From Clostridiaceae bacterium (GTDB taxonomy: Bacteria; Bacillota; Clostridia; Lachnospirales; Lachnospiraceae), in assembly GCA_910575585.1 (NCBI GenBank), contig CAJTGF010000006.1, positions 1-64,000 of the forward strand: a DNA stretch of 64,000 bases, given 5' to 3'. Positions 33,278 through 40,435 of the stretch are shown one piece after another; the stretch's first letter is position 1, and each line of letters starts with the position of its first letter. The position numbers were made by a program, and so were the translations under genes. The notes under the pieces were generated by a model that saw only the letters and a list, made by a program, of their open reading frames with translations, made no database searches and was not told the DNA's origin.

Positions 33278-34569
33278 AAAAGGCAGGGATCATCTGGCTC
33301 GTTGCCGTGACAGCGTTATTTGTGGGCGGCTGCGGGACAAAGGTAGAACCGGATAAAAACCTGATAGTAAATAACAACGCTAAGGAGAGGGTCGTAAACC
33401 TGTTCGGACCTATGGAAAAATCCAAACCCAACGCGGAAAACGCGGCCAGGAATGCGTTTGACAGGACGATTGCCATAGCGGAGGAGCGGCTTAACCTGAC
33501 TGTGGACTACAGGACCTACACGGCAGATGATCACACGGAGAAGACTTATGATGACGTGGTGCTGGACAGAGCCCGCAATGATATGGACGATCTGTACCTG
33601 CTAAACCCGGACACGATCCAGATCTTGGGGGAAGAGGGGCGGCTGATGGATCTGTCGGGACTTGACAGCGCTTGTAATCTTCGGGACGTTGTAAAGGTAG
33701 CCAACACGGTCAACGGAAAATTGGTGGCGATCCCCCAGGAAGTGGTGGCCTATGGCCTGTTTGTCAATAAGGATATGTTTGACCAATATAACCTTTCCTT
33801 GCCCAATACACCCCAGGAGCTGATGGAGTGCTGCAAGGTGTTTAAGGAAAACGGGATCGAGACGCCTATCGGGGCTAACCGATGGTGGCTGGAGAATTTT
33901 ATTTTCGCCCAGGCGTATGCCGACTTGTATAACGGAGGCAATACGGAGGCCGAGATTGATGCCCTGAACAAAGGGAAGAGTAAGTACAGCGATTATATGC
34001 GCCCCGGGTTTGAATATCTGAAAGAGCTGATAGATAAAGGCTATATTGATGCGGAGAAGGCTTATGTTTACGAGGCGATCGAGGGGGAAGGGGCGGATTT
34101 TCTTGCCCAGAAGACCCCGATTGTCATGGCCTACTGGGGGGCAGCCAACGCGGAGACCGCGTACGGAAAGCCGGATTTTGAGATGCAGGTCATCGGATTT
34201 CCAAGTGAACGGGGACAGATGCCGGTGATGGCCATGTCGGGATATGGGGTCAGCGCCAACGCCAAGCATTTGGAGGATACGCTCCAGGTTTTGGATGTGA
34301 TCCTTTCCGACGAAGCCCTTCAGATGTATTCGGAGGTCAACAAGGTGATCTCTCCGTCTAAAAATGTGGAGATTGACTGCATCCCGGCCTTAAAGCCGTT
34401 AAACGACAGGATACAGGAGGATATTTATGTGCTTGGCTCCAATGCCAGCATGAAAATGGAACAGTGGGGGAATCTCTGTATGGTGGTGCGTGATCTTCTA
34501 AGTGGGGCTACGGTGGACCAGTGTATGGATACGATTGACAGACTGCAGGAAGAGTCATTAAACAAATAA
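33274..34569 (+). CDS. extracellular solute-binding lipoprotein (family 1-like)
   Basis: A 431-residue lipoprotein with lipobox LFVGGC (C20) and the fold of carbohydrate ABC-transporter binding proteins: DDLYLLNPDTIQILGEEGRLMDLSGL, GKLVAIPQEVVAYGLFVNKDMFDQYNLSLPNTPQELMECCKVFKENGIETPIG, and IVMAYWGAAN. No permease or ATPase gene is nearby. Its ATG overlaps the kinase stop (ATGA). A sensory role, presenting ligand to the Cache-type sensor of the upstream kinase, is more likely than transport. Confidence 0.87.
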   Translation: MKKAGIIWLVAVTALFVGGCGTKVEPDKNLIVNNNAKERVVNLFGPMEKSKPNAENAARNAFDRTIAIAEERLNLTVDYRTYTADDHTEKTYDDVVLDRARNDMDDLYLLNPDTIQILGEEGRLMDLSGLDSACNLRDVVKVANTVNGKLVAIPQEVVAYGLFVNKDMFDQYNLSLPNTPQELMECCKVFKENGIETPIGANRWWLENFIFAQAYADLYNGGNTEAEIDALNKGKSKYSDYMRPGFEYLKELIDKGYIDAEKAYVYEAIEGEGADFLAQKTPIVMAYWGAANAETAYGKPDFEMQVIGFPSERGQMPVMAMSGYGVSANAKHLEDTLQVLDVILSDEALQMYSEVNKVISPSKNVEIDCIPALKPLNDRIQEDIYVLGSNASMKMEQWGNLCMVVRDLLSGATVDQCMDTIDRLQEESLNK

Positions 34570-34579
34570 GGAAAAAGAT

Positions 34580-34627
34580 ACGGCGGTGCCTGCAGGATAT
34601 GCAGGGCGCCGCCTGTCTGTTCTTCAT
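34580..34627. terminator. hairpin between convergent binding-protein and SIMPL genes
   Basis: GGCGGTGCCTGC (34582-34593) pairs with GCAGGGCGCCGCC (34601-34613) with one bulge. T-rich sequence follows on both strands, so it may end transcription from either side. Confidence 0.55.
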
Positions 34628-34638
34628 GGCATTGGGGA

Positions 34639-35412
34639 TCAGTTGATGGAAAAATCCACAGAGATTCTGGCTTCGACGGTCACCTGGCCCGGCTCCACGG
34701 CCATATCTTCCATAACTGCCCCGGCCCCGGTTTCGCTTTTGGAGGCCTGTTTGGCATATCCGTTGTACCGGGCTTCCTGGGAATTGGCGTATTCCTCTAC
34801 ATGGACTACCGTACCCAGGGCGCAGCCGCCGGCATCGGCGATGGCCTGCGCTTTTTGGCGGGCGGAGTCTATGGCTTTGGCCAGGGCTTCCTGGTAGCAG
34901 GCGTCATACTGGCTGGAAAAATAGGAGATGCGGTCAATATTGTTGATGCCGGCATCTACACAGGCAGTCAGCAGAGTCCCGGTCTGATCTATGGTCACGT
35001 CAGACACCGTAAGGGTGGTGGTCATCTCATAGCCTGTGACGGTCTGGCCGGCAGACCAGTCATAGATGGGATTCAAGCCGTAGTTGGAGGTCTGAATGGA
35101 CTCCTCATGGATGCCGAAGTCTTTGAGGAACTGGATCACGCTGGTCAGATCTTTGTTGTTCTTTTCCTGGCAGGTTTTGGCATCCTTTTCCTGGGTTGAG
35201 ACGCTGAAACGGATCTCGGCCATGTCAGGGACTACTTTTACCGTCTCCGAACTCTGAACCGTTATGACGTTCTGCTCCACATTGCGCACCTCAAGGTAGT
35301 TGGGAAGTGAGGCAGGCGCTGCCTGGGAGGGCTGGGACTGGCCGCACCCGGCCGCAGCGGCAACGGAGAGGGAGCATACAGCTGCAGATAACAATTTTTG
35401 TATGGTAGTCAT
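34639..35412 (-). CDS. SIMPL-domain (DUF541) lipoprotein
   Basis: A 257-residue exported protein with a lipobox AAAGC near residue 23 and a SIMPL/DUF541 domain: ITVQSSETVKVVPDMAEIRFSVSTQEKDAKTCQEKNNKDLTSVIQFLKDFGI, QTSNYGLNPIYDW, GYEMTTTLTV, ALAKAIDSARQKAQAIADAGG. These proteins are linked to envelope or oxidative stress; no catalytic activity is known. AAAGGAG precedes the ATG. Monocistronic and convergent with the kinase operon. Confidence 0.88.
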   Translation of the reverse strand: MTTIQKLLSAAVCSLSVAAAAGCGQSQPSQAAPASLPNYLEVRNVEQNVITVQSSETVKVVPDMAEIRFSVSTQEKDAKTCQEKNNKDLTSVIQFLKDFGIHEESIQTSNYGLNPIYDWSAGQTVTGYEMTTTLTVSDVTIDQTGTLLTACVDAGINNIDRISYFSSQYDACYQEALAKAIDSARQKAQAIADAGGCALGTVVHVEEYANSQEARYNGYAKQASKSETGAGAVMEDMAVEPGQVTVEARISVDFSIN

Positions 35413-35555
35413 AGTCGTTAAACTCCTTTCTTGTTCGTTTTCCTTTATTTTACAGGAAAATAAAAGTCAATGTATTTCTTTTCCCTTAATATATTAGGTC
35501 AAAATTATAAGGATGTGGTATAATCAAATCACATACGTTTGGAGGGAGAGGCGGG

Positions 35556-35855
35556 ATGATAGAATTGTCTGGGATCATGGGGATCCCTTTGTTAAAGAAA
35601 AGCCGTTATACGGGAAGCGACGGCCCTTTAAGATTCGTCCTGGAAAAAAGGAGCGGCCAAGAGGAAGAAGATAAGCTGGCAGCGGTTTTTTGGATGGGGG
35701 AGCTGTGTTTTGACGCAACCCCCCGGGAGCAGATGACGGAAATGCTGTTCCCTTTTACTCAGGAGGGGCTTGAAGCGGCCCAGACGTGGCTCAATGAACA
35801 GCGAAAAGGAGGCAGTGACAGTGACAGAACGGGAAGTATTGAGACAGTGGATTGA
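35556..35855 (+). CDS. conserved-looking hypothetical protein upstream of sirtuin
   Basis: A 99-residue acidic soluble protein with no recognised domain (MIELSGIMGIPLLKKSRYTGS...). GGAGGGAGAGG precedes its ATG, and TATAAT (35519-35524) lies upstream. The last 35 bases overlap the sirtuin start, so the two are likely translationally linked. It could assist the deacetylase, but nothing in the sequence proves this. Confidence 0.65.
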   Translation: MIELSGIMGIPLLKKSRYTGSDGPLRFVLEKRSGQEEEDKLAAVFWMGELCFDATPREQMTEMLFPFTQEGLEAAQTWLNEQRKGGSDSDRTGSIETVD

Positions 35856-36540
35856 AACCAGCCATAACATCGTTTTTTTCGGAGGGGCGGGAGTGTCCAC
35901 GGAAAGCGGGATCCCGGATTTCAGAAGCCAGGACGGGCTTTATAACCAGGAATACCAGTATCCGCCGGAGACCATCATCAGCCGCAGCTTTTACCGTCGG
36001 GACCCGAAGGAGTTTTTCCGGTTTTATAAAAACAAGATGGTCATAACGGACGCAAAGCCGAATCAGGCCCATCTGGCTCTGGCCAAGCTGGAACAGGAAG
36101 GCAGATTAAAGGCCGTCATTACCCAGAATATTGACGGGCTCCATCAGATGGCGGGCAGCAGGGAAGTCCTTGAGCTCCACGGCTCTATCCACCGGAATTA
36201 CTGTGAAAGGTGCGGGAAATTTTATGGGCTGGAGAAGGTGGCCCAGGCAGAAGGCGTGCCAACGTGCAGCTGCGGCGGGACCATAAAACCGGATGTGGTG
36301 CTGTATGAAGAAGGGCTGGATCAGAAAACCCTGCAAAAGGCGGTGGACTATATCCGGAAGGCGGATGTGCTGATCGTCGGCGGCACTTCCCTGGTGGTAT
36401 ATCCGGCGGCGGGGCTGATCGACTATTATGAAGGAGATAAACTGGTCCTTATCAACAAGTCGGAGACAGGCAGGGACAGCCAGGCCAACCTGGTGATTCG
36501 GGAGCCTATCGGGCAGGTATTTGAAACTTTTAACGTGTGA
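35821..36540 (+). CDS. cobB: NAD-dependent protein deacylase (sirtuin, CobB type)
   Basis: A 239-residue sirtuin. NAD-binding GGAGVSTESGIPDFRS, the NIDGLHQ block, the catalytic histidine in LELHGSIH, a zinc site built from CERC and CSC, and VGGTSLVVYPAAGL are all present. It removes acyl groups from lysines with NAD. The start is taken as GTG at 35821, eight bases after AAAGGAGG; ATGs further upstream would run through that ribosome site. DUF951 follows 22 bases downstream. Confidence 0.92.
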   Translation: MTEREVLRQWIETSHNIVFFGGAGVSTESGIPDFRSQDGLYNQEYQYPPETIISRSFYRRDPKEFFRFYKNKMVITDAKPNQAHLALAKLEQEGRLKAVITQNIDGLHQMAGSREVLELHGSIHRNYCERCGKFYGLEKVAQAEGVPTCSCGGTIKPDVVLYEEGLDQKTLQKAVDYIRKADVLIVGGTSLVVYPAAGLIDYYEGDKLVLINKSETGRDSQANLVIREPIGQVFETFNV

Positions 36541-36562
36541 CAGTGGAAAGGCGCGGTTTAAC

Positions 36563-36754
36563 ATGGCGGATCATGTGATCTTTGAAGTGGGGGATATCGT
36601 AAAGTTAAAAAAGCCCCATCCCTGCGGCAGCCAGGAATGGGAGATACTGCGGGTAGGCGCGGATTTCAGGCTCAAATGCCTTGGCTGCGGCCATCAGATC
36701 ATGGTGGAGCGCAAGCTGGTGGAGAAAAACTGCAGAGGTATCCGGAAACCCTGA
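36563..36754 (+). CDS. DUF951 family protein
   Basis: A 63-residue protein matching DUF951: VGDIVKLKKPHPCGSQEWEILRVGADFRLKCLGCGHQIMVERKLVEK. The Cys residues (C in HPCGS and the CLGCG pair) suggest a metal-binding beta barrel. The family is common in Firmicutes near chromosome or translation genes, with no assigned role. GAAAGG precedes the ATG at 36563. Confidence 0.88.
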   Translation: MADHVIFEVGDIVKLKKPHPCGSQEWEILRVGADFRLKCLGCGHQIMVERKLVEKNCRGIRKP

Positions 36755-36811
36755 AAAACAGAAAATGCCCCGGACAGATGGGCGTGAAATATGCCAACAC
36801 CTGTCCGGGGC
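36755..36811 (-). terminator. terminator of degV-family gene
   Basis: GCCCCGGACAG (36767-36777) and CTGTCCGGGGC (36801-36811) form an 11-bp stem; ATTTTCTGTTTTT follows on the minus strand. Confidence 0.8.
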
Positions 36812-36849
36812 TTGCGGTTGTAGAAACGGATCGATAAAATTTTACCGGA

Positions 36850-37683
36850 TTATCGGAGGATGTACTGGATGGCCACGCACCGGGGACCGCCCTGGGCTAC
36901 AAAGGCGGCGCTTAATTCCAGGATGCGGATCTCCAGTTCCGGAAACGCGCGGCTAAACAGCGCTTCTATCTTTTTGGCATCGTCCGGGGCATTGCCGTGG
37001 GAGATATAAAGGATATGATCTTTTCCCAGGCCCACGTCTTTCAGACTGTCGATGATGCTCTCGGCGGCGGAAGCCATGGTCCGTTTGATGCCGAATTTAT
37101 CCAGCCGTTTGCCGTCTTTTGTCAGCTTCATAATAGGTTTCAGCTTTAAGACGGAACCTGTGGCGGCAGCCAGGGGGGTAAGGCGTCCGCCCCGCTTTAG
37201 GAATGAGAAATCCTGGGGGATCAGGAACGATTGGCTGTTGTCGGCGGCTTTATTGAGCCATGCCAGGATCTCCTGGACCGTGGAGCCGGATTCTTTCATC
37301 TTCTGGGCCGTCTGCACCATGTACTGGTGAGGGCCGCAGAGAGTACGGCTGTTAAAAACGTGTATCTGTTCTTTATGATCGCTCATCTCCCTGGCGCTGC
37401 AGGCAGTCTGATAGGTCCCCGAAAGCCCGTCTGCCATGGCGATATCTATGATCTGGGAATCTTTGTAAGTCTCGAAAGCTTCCAGCACATCCCCTAAGGG
37501 AGGCTGAGAGGTGGTGGGCAGCAGGCCCCGGTCAATCTTCTCATAATACTGGTTCATGTCAAGGAGCAGATCCCTTTCGTGGCTGTCGCCAATACAGACG
37601 CATAAAGGAACTGCTTCAAATCCAGCAGCTTTGGCTTCTTCCGGAGTATACAGGGAAGAAGAGTCTGTAATAATCTGTATCAT
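36850..37683 (-). CDS. DegV family fatty-acid-binding protein
   Basis: A 277-residue DegV/FakB-type protein. ITDSSSLYTPEEAKAAGFEAVPLCVCIGD, TTSQPPLGDVLEAFE and SFLIPQDFSFLKRGGRL carry the family pattern for binding a fatty-acid carboxylate, and HGNAPDDAKK is near the end. FakB proteins present fatty acids to the kinase FakA for phospholipid synthesis; FakA is not in the window. GAGGGGG precedes the ATG. Monocistronic. Confidence 0.88.
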   Translation of the reverse strand: MIQIITDSSSLYTPEEAKAAGFEAVPLCVCIGDSHERDLLLDMNQYYEKIDRGLLPTTSQPPLGDVLEAFETYKDSQIIDIAMADGLSGTYQTACSAREMSDHKEQIHVFNSRTLCGPHQYMVQTAQKMKESGSTVQEILAWLNKAADNSQSFLIPQDFSFLKRGGRLTPLAAATGSVLKLKPIMKLTKDGKRLDKFGIKRTMASAAESIIDSLKDVGLGKDHILYISHGNAPDDAKKIEALFSRAFPELEIRILELSAAFVAQGGPRCVAIQYILR

Positions 37684-37807
37684 ATATCCCCCTCTATTAA
37701 ATGTAGTTTTTCATACTATCTGACAAAGTTAAATTTACCTTATATTAAGAAGGCAGTCAAGCAAAAGGCGACATTTTTCGACCGTGTATTTGTTTTTATA
37801 CAAATAC

Positions 37808-37835
37808 TTGTGAATTAAGGGCTTTGTGGTATAAT
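37808..37835 (+). promoter_or_regulatory. promoter of CofE-like gene
   Basis: TTGTGA (37808-37813), 16-base spacer, TATAAT (37830-37835). Confidence 0.5.
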
Positions 37836-37898
37836 TAGGATGTGGTTTTGGAATACGCCAATAAAAGCAGACAATGGATAGTAAAGGAGATAAAAACT

Positions 37899-39098
37899 AT
37901 GGACAGAATGGTTGGAACTGTATCACGGGGAGTCCGGGCGCCGATCATACGGCAGGGAGACGATCTGGCGCGGATCGTGGTAGATTCGGTGCTGGCAGCG
38001 GCAGAGAGCGAGAAATTTGAGATTCGCGACAGAGACGTGATCGCCGTCACAGAAGCGGTGGTGGCGCGGGCCCAGGGGAATTATGCCGCCACAGAGCAGA
38101 TCGCCGCGGATGTGAGAAAGAAGTTCGGAGACGATACAGTAGGCATTTTATTTCCTATTTTGAGCAGAAACCGTTTTGCGGTCTGCCTCAAAGGCATTGC
38201 CATGGGGTGCAAAAAGGTTGTGCTGATGTTAAGCTACCCGTCTGACGAAGTGGGAAATCACCTGATTGATCTGGATCTTCTGGACGAAAAGGGCGTTAAT
38301 CCATGGAGCGACGTGCTGACGGAGGAGCGGTACCGCCAGCTGTTCGGATATCAGAAACACTATTTTACCGGCGTTGACTATGTGGAATACTATAAGCAGC
38401 TGATCTTAGAGGCTGGGGCCCAGGTGGAGGTGATCTTTGCCAACAATCCCAAAGCCATCCTGGAGTATACGGACTGCGTCCTGACCTGCGATATCCACAG
38501 CCGTCAGAGGACCAAGAGGCTTTTGACAGCCGGCGGCGCGAAGAAGGTTTACTGCCTGGACGAGATCCTGACAGAAAGCATAAACGGCAGCGGTTACAAC
38601 GACAAATACGGCCTGCTGGGTTCCAATAAGGCCACGGAGGATTCCGTAAAGCTGTTCCCCATCCGCTGTCAGGAGATGGTGGACAGGATCCACAAGCTGA
38701 TGACGGAAAAGACAGGCAGGAACGTGGAAGTGATGATCTACGGCGACGGCGCGTTTAAAGACCCGGTGGGAAAGATCTGGGAACTGGCCGATCCGGTAGT
38801 CTCCCCGGCTTACACGGCAGGACTGGAAGGGACTCCCAACGAGGTGAAGCTGAAATATCTGGCGGATAACGATTTTGCGTCCCTGTCCGGCAATGACCTT
38901 AAGGAAGCCATTAAGGGCTATATTAAGGAAAAGGACGAAAAGGCCGTAAGCCTGAAAGGGACTATGGTAACCCAGGGGACGACGCCCAGAAGGCTGACGG
39001 ACCTGATCGGTTCTTTGGCCGACCTGACAAGCGGCAGCGGAGACAAGGGCACGCCAATTATATATATCCAGGGATATTTTGATAATTATACAAAGTAA
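37899..39098 (+). CDS. CofE/FbiB-like (F420-0:glutamate ligase fold) protein
   Basis: A 399-residue protein with an N-terminal match to the coenzyme F420 gamma-glutamyl ligase fold (PF01996-type): VRAPIIRQGDDLARIVVDSV, DRDVIAVTEAVVARAQGNYA, and VMIYGDGAFKDPVGKIWELADPVV. Firmicutes of this group do not make F420, so it probably amidates or glutamylates another metabolite; members are annotated only by similarity. AAAGGAG selects the ATG at 37899. It has its own promoter and lies ahead of the rpsF operon. Confidence 0.75.
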   Translation: MDRMVGTVSRGVRAPIIRQGDDLARIVVDSVLAAAESEKFEIRDRDVIAVTEAVVARAQGNYAATEQIAADVRKKFGDDTVGILFPILSRNRFAVCLKGIAMGCKKVVLMLSYPSDEVGNHLIDLDLLDEKGVNPWSDVLTEERYRQLFGYQKHYFTGVDYVEYYKQLILEAGAQVEVIFANNPKAILEYTDCVLTCDIHSRQRTKRLLTAGGAKKVYCLDEILTESINGSGYNDKYGLLGSNKATEDSVKLFPIRCQEMVDRIHKLMTEKTGRNVEVMIYGDGAFKDPVGKIWELADPVVSPAYTAGLEGTPNEVKLKYLADNDFASLSGNDLKEAIKGYIKEKDEKAVSLKGTMVTQGTTPRRLTDLIGSLADLTSGSGDKGTPIIYIQGYFDNYTK

Positions 39099-39103
39099 AA
39101 CCC

Positions 39104-39132
39104 TTGCATTTCCAGGGAATATCTGATAAAAT
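39104..39132 (+). promoter_or_regulatory. promoter of rpsF-ssb-rpsR
   Basis: TTGCAT (39104-39109), 17-base spacer, TAAAAT (39127-39132). Confidence 0.6.
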
Positions 39133-39150
39133 ACTATTTCGTGACACATT

Positions 39151-39195
39151 AATCCTTGCTCCCGGAGCTGAAAACGGGGGCCAGAGACCAGAAGG
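39151..39195 (+). promoter_or_regulatory. possible S6:S18 autoregulatory leader hairpin
   Basis: GCTCCCG (39158-39164) pairs with CGGGGGC (39175-39181) around a ten-base loop, just ahead of the rpsF ribosome site. Many bacteria carry an rpsF leader RNA here that binds the S6:S18 complex. The CCG-containing stem is compatible, but I cannot confirm the full motif by eye. Confidence 0.35.
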
Positions 39196-39207
39196 AGGTA
39201 AGAAACT

Positions 39208-39495
39208 ATGAACAAATATGAGTTAGCAGTTGTTCTTAGCGCAAAACTGGAAGATGATGAGAGAGCCGCGGCCATGGAGAAGGTACAGGGATATATCACC
39301 CGCTTCGGCGGCACAGTGACCAACGTTGATGAATGGGGTAAGAAGAGACTGGCTTACGAGATTCAGAAGATGAAAGAGGGCTTTTACTACTTTATCCAGT
39401 TTGAGTCTGATTCCGTTTGTCCTAACGAAGTGGAGTCCCACATTCGCATCATGGAGCCGGTTATCAGGTATTTATGCGTGAGACAGGATGCATAG
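39208..39495 (+). CDS. rpsF: 30S ribosomal protein S6
   Basis: A 95-residue S6: MNKYELAVVLSAKLEDDE, GGTVTNVDEWGKKRLAYEIQKMKEGFYYFIQFES. S6 binds the central domain of 16S rRNA with S18. AAGGAGG precedes the ATG. First gene of the conserved rpsF-ssb-rpsR operon. Confidence 0.97.
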   Translation: MNKYELAVVLSAKLEDDERAAAMEKVQGYITRFGGTVTNVDEWGKKRLAYEIQKMKEGFYYFIQFESDSVCPNEVESHIRIMEPVIRYLCVRQDA

Positions 39496-39516
39496 TCGAT
39501 AGAGAAAGAGGATCGT

Positions 39517-39987
39517 ATGAATAAAGTAATCTTAATGGGAAGGCTGACCAGAGACCCGGAAGTGAGATATTCCCAGGGCGAGCGCTCCATGGCCATTGCC
39601 AGGTATACCCTTGCAGTGGACAGAAGAGGCCGCAGGAGCCAGGAGGGAAGCGAACAGACCGCTGATTTTATCAACTGCGTGGCATTTGACCGGGCAGGGG
39701 AGTTTGCGGAGAAGTACTTCCGTCAGGGGATGAGAGTCCTGATCTCAGGCCGCATCCAGACTGGCAGCTATACCAACCGAGATGGACAGAAAGTATATAC
39801 GACAGAGGTGATCATAGAAGATCAGGAGTTCGCTGACAGCAAGAACGGGGCAGGAGGAAGCTCAGGCGGCGGATATGCAGGCGGTTACCAGCAGCCGGCT
39901 CCCAGGCCGGAACCAAGCAGCGCGATCGGCGACGGATTCATGAACATTCCGGACGGAGTCGAGGATGAAGGACTTCCGTTTAATTAG
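39517..39987 (+). CDS. ssb: single-stranded DNA-binding protein
   Basis: A 156-residue SSB: OB fold (MNKVILMGRLTRDPEVRY, DFINCVAFDRAGEFAEKYFRQGMRVLISGRIQTGSYTNRDGQKVYTTEVI), a glycine-rich linker and the acidic tip (DGVEDEGLPFN) that recruits partner proteins. GAGGATCGT lies upstream. Middle gene of the rpsF operon. Confidence 0.96.
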   Translation: MNKVILMGRLTRDPEVRYSQGERSMAIARYTLAVDRRGRRSQEGSEQTADFINCVAFDRAGEFAEKYFRQGMRVLISGRIQTGSYTNRDGQKVYTTEVIIEDQEFADSKNGAGGSSGGGYAGGYQQPAPRPEPSSAIGDGFMNIPDGVEDEGLPFN

Positions 39988-40024
39988 GTGAAAACCGCGA
40001 ATCAGTATAAGGAGGTACAAGCTC

Positions 40025-40294
40025 ATGGCATTCAATAAAAATGACAAGGCAGACGGCGCGAAAGTAAGAAGACCAGGCGGTATGCGCAGAAGAAAGAAAG
40101 TTTGCGTATTCTGCGGCGAGAAAAACGGTGAGATCGATTACAAGGATACCAACAAGTTAAAGAGATACGTGTCCGAGAGAGGCAAGATCCTTCCCAGAAG
40201 GATCACCGGCAACTGCGCAAAGCATCAGAGAGCTTTGACAGTGGCTATTAAGAGAGCGCGTCATATCAGTCTTATGCCGTACACCATGGAGTAA
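40025..40294 (+). CDS. rpsR: 30S ribosomal protein S18
   Basis: An 89-residue S18 with [17 protein letters not shown] and [28 protein letters not shown]. The conserved cysteines of the zinc-type C+ form are present (CVFC and NCAKH). AAGGAGG lies upstream. It ends the operon at a strong terminator. Confidence 0.97.
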   Translation: MAFNKNDKADGAKVRRPGGMRRRKKVCVFCGEKNGEIDYKDTNKLKRYVSERGKILPRRITGNCAKHQRALTVAIKRARHISLMPYTME

Positions 40295-40310
40295 GATCCA
40301 TAGCAGAAAA

Positions 40311-40342
40311 GCCCGGGAACGCTGGTTCTCCGGGCTTTTTTT
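40311..40342 (+). terminator. terminator of rpsF operon
   Basis: GCCCGGGAAC (40311-40320) pairs with GTTCTCCGGGC (40325-40335) with one bulge; seven T follow. Confidence 0.85.
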
Positions 40343-40357
40343 GACTTCGAGATCATA

Positions 40358-40386
40358 TAGACGAATGGTAACCGGTGTGGTATAAT
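40358..40386 (+). promoter_or_regulatory. promoter of gdpP-rplI-dnaB
   Basis: TAGACG (40358-40363), 17-base spacer, TATAAT (40381-40386). Confidence 0.5.
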
Positions 40387-40435
40387 AAAAAGACGTATTA
40401 CGAAGCAATGAGCATGCGAAAAAGGAGAACCGCCC

